Assembly: GCF_022829685.1 (NCBI RefSeq)
Contig: NZ_JAKSYE010000122.1
Location: forward strand, 62,001 to 126,000
Length of the DNA stretch: 64,000 bases
DNA from: Methylobacterium sp. E-045
Lineage (GTDB): Bacteria > Pseudomonadota > Alphaproteobacteria > Rhizobiales > Beijerinckiaceae
Direction of reading: 5' to 3'
The translations under genes were made by a program, and so were the position numbers. Positions 58,534 to 64,000 of this stretch are shown here, piece by piece; positions within the stretch are counted from its first letter, which is position 1; every line of letters begins with the position of its first letter. The notes under the pieces were generated by a model. The model saw nothing but the letters and a program-made list of their open reading frames with translations. It was not told the origin of the DNA and made no database searches.

Positions 58534-59613
58534 ATGAGACAGGGCTTTCCCCATCGCCGGACCATCCTCAAGGGGGCCCTGGGCGGCGTGCTCGGCGCCG
58601 GAGGCCTCCTCGACGACCGTCCGGCCCTCGCCGTCCCGCGAAAAAAGATCCCGTTCGGGGCCGCTGTCCGCGGAGACGCCCTGGCGGCGGATGCGGGCTA
58701 CGCCGCCGCCCTGGCGGACAGGTGCCGCCTGCTGGTCCCGGAAGGGGGCCTGAAATGGCCGGTCCTGCGGCCGAACCGGGAGACATTCGATTTCGGCGAG
58801 GCCGACCGGATCGCCGCCTTCGCCCGCCGCAACGGGCTCGGCCTGCGCGGCCACACCCTGGCCTGGTATGGCGGCATGCCGGCCTGGGCCGAGGCGATCA
58901 CCAGCCGGGTCGAGTCGGAATGGGTGCTGACCGGCCATATCGAGACGGTGGTGTCCCGCTATCGCGGCTTCATCGGTTCGTGGGACGTGGTGAACGAGCC
59001 GATGCCCGACGATCCGGCCTCGCCGCAGGACCTGCGTCCCTTCGTCTGGACGAGGACGCTCGGGGCCGAATACATCCCCATCGCCTTTAAGGCCGCCCAC
59101 GCGGCCGATCCCGCCGCCCGCCTCGTCCTCAACGAATACGACATCGAATTCGTCGGACCGCGCTTCGCCATGCGGCGCGCCGGCATCCTCGCCATCGCGC
59201 GCTCCCTTCTCGACCGGGGCATCCCGATCCACGCCATCGGCCTGCAGGCTCACCTGTTCGCCGACCGGGAGATCGACCGGGACGGCCTCCAGGGCTTCCT
59301 GCGGGAGATCGCGGCGATGAAGCTCGACGTCCTGGTCACCGAACTCGACGTGATCGATGTTGGCCTTCCGACGGACGTCGCCATCCGCGACGAGATCATC
59401 GCGCGGAAAGCGGCCGACTTCCTCCGCATTGTGGAGGAGGTGACACCGCCGAGCCAGGTTCTTACCTGGGGCATTACGGATCGTTATACCTGGGTACCGA
59501 TATACTTCACCCGTCCCGACGGGACGGCGAACCGTCCGCTTCCCCTGGATTCCGACCTGAGGCCCAAGCCGCTCATGAGTGTGATCGAGCGCTTCACCGG
59601 AAGCGCGTCGTGA
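58534..59613 (+). CDS. Glycoside hydrolase family 10 (endo-xylanase-like), Tat-exported
   Basis: The 359-residue protein opens with a twin-arginine signal (HRRTILKGALGGVLGAGGL). The GH10 barrel follows with the acid/base Glu155 in SWDVVNEPM and the nucleophile Glu270 in LVTELDVIDV. GHTLAWYGGMPAW and IHAIGLQAHLF are typical substrate-cleft motifs. It should cut beta-1,4 linkages. Its place inside an exopolysaccharide cluster suggests trimming or release of the polymer rather than plant-xylan use (inference). It overlaps the GT2 gene by GTGA. Confidence 0.92.
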   Translation: MRQGFPHRRTILKGALGGVLGAGGLLDDRPALAVPRKKIPFGAAVRGDALAADAGYAAALADRCRLLVPEGGLKWPVLRPNRETFDFGEADRIAAFARRNGLGLRGHTLAWYGGMPAWAEAITSRVESEWVLTGHIETVVSRYRGFIGSWDVVNEPMPDDPASPQDLRPFVWTRTLGAEYIPIAFKAAHAADPAARLVLNEYDIEFVGPRFAMRRAGILAIARSLLDRGIPIHAIGLQAHLFADREIDRDGLQGFLREIAAMKLDVLVTELDVIDVGLPTDVAIRDEIIARKAADFLRIVEEVTPPSQVLTWGITDRYTWVPIYFTRPDGTANRPLPLDSDLRPKPLMSVIERFTGSAS

Positions 59614-60575
59614 AGACGCGCGCCACCCCCGTCGACGCGGTGGTCTGCATCCCGACCTTCAAACGGCCGGAGCACCTCGTCCAGACCCTCGCCTCCCTGG
59701 CACGCCAGCGGACCGACCTGCGCTTCACCGTAGTGGTGGTGGACAACGACGCCGCGGCGCAGGCCGGATCGGCGGCGGCCGAGGCGGTCTTCGCGAAGGG
59801 CCCGCTCCAGGGTCAATGCGTGGTGGAACAGCGCCAGGGCAATTGCTCGGCGATCAACCGCGCCTTCACGACGGCGCTCGGCGCCTATCCCGAGACCCGC
59901 TATTTCCTGATGATCGACGACGACGAGCTCGCGCGGCCCGATTGGCTGGAACGCATGGTGGCCACCGCCCAGCGCACCGGGGTCGGCATCGTCGGCGGCC
60001 CGGTCATTCCACGCTTCGAGCCGGGCACCCGGTCCGGCCTCGACGGCCATCCCGCCTTCGCCCCCGCCTACGACAAGAGCGGGCCGGTGCCGGTGATCTA
60101 CGGCAGCGGCAATTGCCTGATCACGCGGCGCACCTTCGCGCTGATGGGCGCGCCGCCCTTCGACACGGGCTACAATTTCCTCGGCGGCGGCGACACCGAC
60201 TTCTTCGTCCGCGCCCGCCGGGCCGGCGTGACCTTCTATTGGGAGGCGGAGGCCGTCATCACCGAAACGGTGCCCCTGGCCCGCACGCGGACGGGATGGC
60301 TCGCCGCGCGGGGCCTGCGGATCGGCGCCGTCAACTACCGGATCGAGCGCAAGCACGTGCGCGGCAGCCTCGGCCTCGTGACCCTGGCCGGCAAGTCCTT
60401 CGCGGTCCTCGGGGTCTCGTTCGGACGCGCCATCCTCGATCTGGCGCGGACGCGGGAGCCGACCATCGCCCTTCACCCGATCCTCGTGGCCCTCGGGCGC
60501 TGCCTCGCGGCCCTGGGCGTCGAGCCGCAGCCCTACCGCGCCAGCACGCCGCGCCTGCGGACGCGCGGGAGATGA
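59610..60575 (+). CDS. Family 2 glycosyltransferase
   Basis: The 321-residue protein (GTG start in a GTGA overlap with GH10) has a GT-A fold: VVCIPTFKRPEHLVQTLASL, FTVVVVDND, YFLMIDDDELARPDW (metal-binding DDD) and GSGNCLITRRTFALMG. The C-terminal third is helical, with a hydrophobic stretch. It probably transfers a sugar to the lipid-linked repeat. Donor and acceptor are unknown. Confidence 0.92.
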   Translation: MKTRATPVDAVVCIPTFKRPEHLVQTLASLARQRTDLRFTVVVVDNDAAAQAGSAAAEAVFAKGPLQGQCVVEQRQGNCSAINRAFTTALGAYPETRYFLMIDDDELARPDWLERMVATAQRTGVGIVGGPVIPRFEPGTRSGLDGHPAFAPAYDKSGPVPVIYGSGNCLITRRTFALMGAPPFDTGYNFLGGGDTDFFVRARRAGVTFYWEAEAVITETVPLARTRTGWLAARGLRIGAVNYRIERKHVRGSLGLVTLAGKSFAVLGVSFGRAILDLARTREPTIALHPILVALGRCLAALGVEPQPYRASTPRLRTRGR

Positions 60576-60588
60576 GGGCGGGAAACCG

Positions 60589-61926
60589 ATGAAGACGGGC
60601 GCGTCCGGATCGCCGTCCTCGCAGACCGCCGCCGCGGGATGGCACCGGGTGCGGACGGCGCTCGCTGAAACGCCCGCCATCCTCATCGCGCGCAAGGCCG
60701 CCGTCCTCGCCTTCCTGCTGCTGACCTGGATTTCCCTCCGACCCTTTCAGGACCTGAGCAATCCGGACGTTTCGGAACTCGCCACGGGGCGCGAGGGCCT
60801 GACCTATGCGAGTTTCGGCCTCCTCGCGCTCCTGTGCCTCGCCCTGACGCTCCCGACGCATGCCCGGGCCCTGCGCACGTTCCTCTCGCCCAGGTTCCTG
60901 GCCCTCGGAGCCTGGTTCGCCTTGAGCGTCGTGCTGTCGCAGGATCCCGCCACCTCGGCCAAGCGCCTGACCCTGGCCGGTTCGGTGATGCTGGCGGCCG
61001 CCTGCCTGCCGCTGCTGGCGCGCTCGCGCAACGATCTGCGCAACCTCCTCGCCATCGCCTCCCTGCTGCTGCTCGGCGCCTGCTACCTCGGCATGATGCT
61101 CGCGCCGGACCTCGCCATCCACCAGGCGAACGACGTGGTCGAACCCATGCTCGCGGGCAACTGGCGCGGCGTGTTCGGCCACAAGAACGGCGCGGCGGCG
61201 GTCATGGCCATGCTGGTCTTCATCGGCATCGCGGTGGCGCGTTCGGGGCTCGTGACGGCGGGCTGCGCCATCGTCATCCTGTCGGGGCTGTTCCTCATCG
61301 GCTCGGAGGGCAAGAGCGCGACGGCGCTGCTGGTGGCGGCGCTGACGATCACGGGGCTGTTCACCGTCGTCCGTTCGTTTCCGGGGCGCGTCCTCCTCAC
61401 CCTGGTGCCGCTCTTCGCGATCAACCTGTTCAGCGTCGGCACCGTGGTGAGCGAGCCCGTAGCCGCCCTCGTACGGCTGCTGCCGGTGGATTCCACCTTC
61501 ACCGGACGGACCGACGTCTGGCAGTTCGCCATCGAGGCCCTGGGGGCGCGTCCGCTCACCGGCTACGGCTTCTCCGCGTTCTGGAACAACGTCACCGTGC
61601 GCGCGGCCTCCGATGACGGGTCGAGCTGGGCCGGATACGCCTCGCACAGCCACAACAGCTACCTCGACACCGCCGTGACCCTCGGCCTGCCCGGGCTCGT
61701 CCTGGTGCTCGGGATCGTCGTCGTGGCTCCCTTGCGCGACGTCATGAAGATCGAGGCGCGGGGCCGGGCCGACCCGCTGGCGACGATGTTCGTGCAGATC
61801 TGGCTGTTCGGCCTTCTTCTCTCCTGCATGGAGAGCTTCTTCTTCGATGGCGGGGACCCGGTCTGGGTCACCTTCCTCGTCTCCGTCTTCGGCCTGCACT
61901 ACCTCGCCCGGTTCCGCAGCGCCTGA
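60589..61926 (+). CDS. O-antigen ligase/polymerase family protein (Wzy-like)
   Basis: The 445-residue protein has about 11-12 membrane spans (LAFLLLTWISLRPFQDLSNP, ALTLPTHARALRTFL...). The large periplasmic loop carries GNWRGVFGHKNGAAAVMAML and later GRTDVWQFAIEALGARPLTG, YGFSAFWNNV and ASHSHNSYLDTAVTLGLPGL, the hallmark O-antigen ligase motifs. It should polymerise or ligate the exported repeat units. Polymerase versus ligase cannot be told from sequence alone. Confidence 0.9.
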   Translation: MKTGASGSPSSQTAAAGWHRVRTALAETPAILIARKAAVLAFLLLTWISLRPFQDLSNPDVSELATGREGLTYASFGLLALLCLALTLPTHARALRTFLSPRFLALGAWFALSVVLSQDPATSAKRLTLAGSVMLAAACLPLLARSRNDLRNLLAIASLLLLGACYLGMMLAPDLAIHQANDVVEPMLAGNWRGVFGHKNGAAAVMAMLVFIGIAVARSGLVTAGCAIVILSGLFLIGSEGKSATALLVAALTITGLFTVVRSFPGRVLLTLVPLFAINLFSVGTVVSEPVAALVRLLPVDSTFTGRTDVWQFAIEALGARPLTGYGFSAFWNNVTVRAASDDGSSWAGYASHSHNSYLDTAVTLGLPGLVLVLGIVVVAPLRDVMKIEARGRADPLATMFVQIWLFGLLLSCMESFFFDGGDPVWVTFLVSVFGLHYLARFRSA

Positions 61927-61952
61927 CCTGCCTCGCGTCTCGGGTGCCGCCT

Positions 61953-62114
61953 TCAGAACTCGATGATCCCGACGGCCCAGCCGCCGAGGGTCACCAGCAG
62001 GCCGCACCAGAGCAGGGTCGCGACACAGCCGGCGACCAGCCCGCCGACCGCCCAGTGCCGGGCCAGTTCGGACCTGCTCCTTTCCGGAACGTCGCTTGGT
62101 TCAGATTGGGTCAT
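61953..62114 (-). CDS. Small single-span membrane protein
   Basis: The 53-residue frame MTQSEPSDVPERSRSELARH has one clear span (AVGGLVAGCVATLLWCGLLV) and AGGAG upstream of its ATG at 62114. No family is recognised. Confidence 0.62.
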   Translation of the reverse strand: MTQSEPSDVPERSRSELARHWAVGGLVAGCVATLLWCGLLVTLGGWAVGIIEF

Positions 62115-62172
62115 GGCGCGTCTCCTAGCCCTTCGATCGCTGCGAAAGGGCAAGGTTCGCACCTTCGGACGG

Positions 62173-63285
62173 TCAGCCGAGGGCGTCCCTCAGGCTGCGG
62201 GCCGCGTCGGCGAACCAGGCCCGGCGGTCGAGGGCGGGAGGCAGCGTCGGTCGTGCCGACGCGGCCAGGGCGAGGTCGGCATAGGTCTCCGGTCCGGCCC
62301 CGCCCGGGGCGAGGACGATGGCCCCGCCGGTCAGGAGCGCCCGGAAGCGCGGATGGTGGTCGAACTCGTCCGCGCGCGCCGGCTCGGTGACGATGACCGG
62401 GCGTCCGGCCTGGACGCAGGCCAGGATGCTGGCGCGGCGCGCGGTGAGGCCCTCGGGGAGCACGTAGGCGAAGGCGTCGACCGCGTCGAACAGGCCGAAC
62501 AACTCCTCGGGCGAGGCGACGTAGCCGGAGACCACCACGGTCTCGGCGAGGCCGAGCGCCGCAACCTTGTTCCAGAAAATTTCCTCGATCCCGTCGGAGG
62601 CACGGATGAACGAACCGATGAAGACGACGAGCGGGTCGGCGCCGCGCGCCTTCAGGACGGCGGCGATGTCGAGGATCGCCTCCGGCTGCTTGCCCGGATA
62701 GATCGAGCCGAAATGACCGAGGACGAGGCGCCCCTCCTCGCGGGCGGCACGCATCCGCTCGGACAGGGCGCTCGCCACGGTGGTTCCGGGCCGCGTGATG
62801 TTCGGGGGCAGGGGCATCATCACCGCCCGCCGGGCGAGGCGGCCGATCACGGGATCGGCGGCGAGCTCCTCCCGGACCTGGGGCGACAGGAGGACGACCG
62901 TGTCGGCGAGGAGGAGGAGCGGCCTCAGGACGAGGCGGCGCAGGCGGTGCATGCCACCCCATTCGTGCAGGATCGCGACCCGCCGCCGCCGCCGCAGGAG
63001 CGCCACGGCGAAGGCGGCAGGCGGCCCGGAGAGGGCCCGCTTCCAGGCGACGACGGGCAGGTTGGCGATGACCGCGCGGCTCTTCCCCACGGCGCGCCAG
63101 ATCTCGCCGAGCGGCACGCGGCCCGGCGCGAGCACGAGGGTCTCCTGAGGCTGTCCCTGACGCCGGAGCGCCTCCACCAGCTGGCCCGCGAAATCGCCGA
63201 CCCCGCAGGGCGGATGCCCCGTTCCCACGAGATGGAGGCAGGGGGAGGGCGCCTTCGGCTCACCCGGTCCAGAACGGTGCATCAT
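62173..63285 (-). CDS. Family 4 glycosyltransferase
   Basis: The 370-residue protein (start at 63285 or 63282) has a GT-B fold: HLVGTGHPPCGVGDFAGQLV, AVIANLPVVAWKRALSG, LHEWGGMHRLRRLVLRP, LVLGHFGSIYPGKQPEAIL, VVVSGYVASPEELFGLFDAV and LPEGLTARRASILACVQAGRP (the GT4 EGL..A motif region). It should add a sugar in polysaccharide assembly. The long N-terminal extension in the open frame is Arg/Pro-rich and rejected. Confidence 0.88.
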   Translation of the reverse strand: MMHRSGPGEPKAPSPCLHLVGTGHPPCGVGDFAGQLVEALRRQGQPQETLVLAPGRVPLGEIWRAVGKSRAVIANLPVVAWKRALSGPPAAFAVALLRRRRRVAILHEWGGMHRLRRLVLRPLLLLADTVVLLSPQVREELAADPVIGRLARRAVMMPLPPNITRPGTTVASALSERMRAAREEGRLVLGHFGSIYPGKQPEAILDIAAVLKARGADPLVVFIGSFIRASDGIEEIFWNKVAALGLAETVVVSGYVASPEELFGLFDAVDAFAYVLPEGLTARRASILACVQAGRPVIVTEPARADEFDHHPRFRALLTGGAIVLAPGGAGPETYADLALAASARPTLPPALDRRAWFADAARSLRDALG

Positions 63286-63532
63286 GCGGCGGGATTCCGG
63301 AAGAGGACGCGACCGAGCGGTCCTAGCAGGCCGTCGCTTGCGAAAGGCTTTCGCCCGACCGTCGTCGAACGGGCGAGCCTTCGACCGTCTGCCCTCCCCA
63401 TGGGGTCCTGTGGTCGGTTGAAACGCATCGGGCAGGTCGCGGAGGCAGGAGACGACGGGTTCGGCCGCCCCGGCCCGCATCATGCCATGCCGGTGAGGCC
63501 GATGTCGCCCGGCATGCTAAGCTGACACGGTC

Positions 63533-64000
63533 ATGAGCGCGCTTCCGCCCCCGCCGGCAACCGTTGCACCCGATGCCGATGCACTGTTCCGGCTCCTCGC
63601 CGGCAGACTCTCGGAGGATGACCGGGTCGCCATCGCGCGGGCCGATCACGGGCAGGATGCCGACGCGCACCTCGCCGCCCTCCGGACTTTCATCCGGGAC
63701 GGCACGCTCGCGCGCCTCTCGTGGTGGCCGCGGGAGGTGCTGGAACTCACGCGCTGGGATGAGCCGGCCCATGAGGCCGCTGCAGTCGAACGGCACTGGC
63801 GGCGCGCCTTCGCCTGCGCGGCGCTCCTCCGGGCGATGAGCGAGCCGGACAACCAGGATCTCGACGGGCAGAGCCAGACGCTGGCCAGCCTGCTCGACAG
63901 CCTGCACGCTCTGGGCCGACTTCCGCGATCCCGCGCGGAGAACGCCGTCGTGGAGAAGCTGGACGACGCGGCGACGGCGTTCCTCGCCTGGCTGACACCC
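63533..64000 (+). CDS. Hypothetical protein, 3' end outside window
   Basis: A frame opens at the ATG at 63533 and stays open to the last base (156 codons). The product so far (MSALPPPPATVAPDADALFR, LLAGRLSEDDRVAIARADHG, ...LARLSWWPREVLELTRWDEP, ...RRAFACAALLRAMSEPDNQD) is helical and acidic. No domain is recognised. It is divergent from the GT4 gene. Confidence 0.65.
   Translation, partial: MSALPPPPATVAPDADALFRLLAGRLSEDDRVAIARADHGQDADAHLAALRTFIRDGTLARLSWWPREVLELTRWDEPAHEAAAVERHWRRAFACAALLRAMSEPDNQDLDGQSQTLASLLDSLHALGRLPRSRAENAVVEKLDDAATAFLAWLTP

Overview
The window is high-GC bacterial DNA with alphaproteobacterial gene content. It carries PopZ (DUF2497), a pcm-like/tolC/popZ/valS gene order typical of Hyphomicrobiales, a CtrA-type box and several Tat-exported oxidoreductases. 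My best guess is a Methylobacterium-like chromosome, but this is inferred from gene content and style; no diagnostic methylotrophy gene is present.

Region 1 (1-13150) is the right-hand part of an integrated prophage that starts before the window. On the minus strand, at the left edge, lie a secreted small protein and a late-type protein, then a four-gene operon headed by an HU protein. On the plus strand (2.9-5.8 kb) is a run of small unknown phage genes. Six of them are preceded by the same hairpin placed 14-17 nt before the start codon. This run leads into a membrane protein and an AT-richer KAP-family P-loop NTPase that looks like cargo. The minus strand from 11.8 to 7.7 kb carries the regulatory/replication genes (HTH proteins, an excisionase-like protein, a DUF6074-like protein, a winged-helix protein, a DnaA-C-terminal-like protein). 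An iteron-like array overlaps the 3' end of the winged-helix gene. A tyrosine integrase faces the right attachment site, which is the 3' part of a tRNA-Gln.

Region 2 (13.2-18.4 kb) is an accessory zone of small host-type genes: an HNH-like protein, a ribosome-modulation-factor-like protein and coiled-coil proteins, then a GATCCGG repeat cluster and a DnaB helicase fragment. Region 3 (18.5-22 kb) holds a Gram-negative LPXTG-type target protein, its sortase and an HTH regulator. Region 4 (22.3-27.8 kb) is a D-glucarate/galactarate catabolic cluster: transporter, LysR regulator, dehydratase, aldolase and reductase. The gudD and gudP promoters share a 45-bp element with a LysR-type inverted repeat at identical spacing. 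The pathway turns glucarate into pyruvate plus D-glycerate.

Region 5 (28-50.7 kb) is mostly core chromosome: a TerB-like protein, Gly/Tyr-rich secreted proteins, two Tat oxidoreductases, an ADP/ATP-carrier-like transporter, a low-molecular-weight phosphatase, a fructosamine-kinase-like protein, a pcm-like gene, tolC, popZ, valS, a Deg protease, kdsA, queF and eno. Region 6 (50.8-63.3 kb) is an exopolysaccharide cluster: a WecG/TagA transferase, a Wzz-like protein, a deacetylase, a methyltransferase, a DUF6492-like protein, a flippase, a GH10 glycosidase, GT2, an O-antigen-ligase-type polymerase and GT4. A partial unknown gene runs off the right end.
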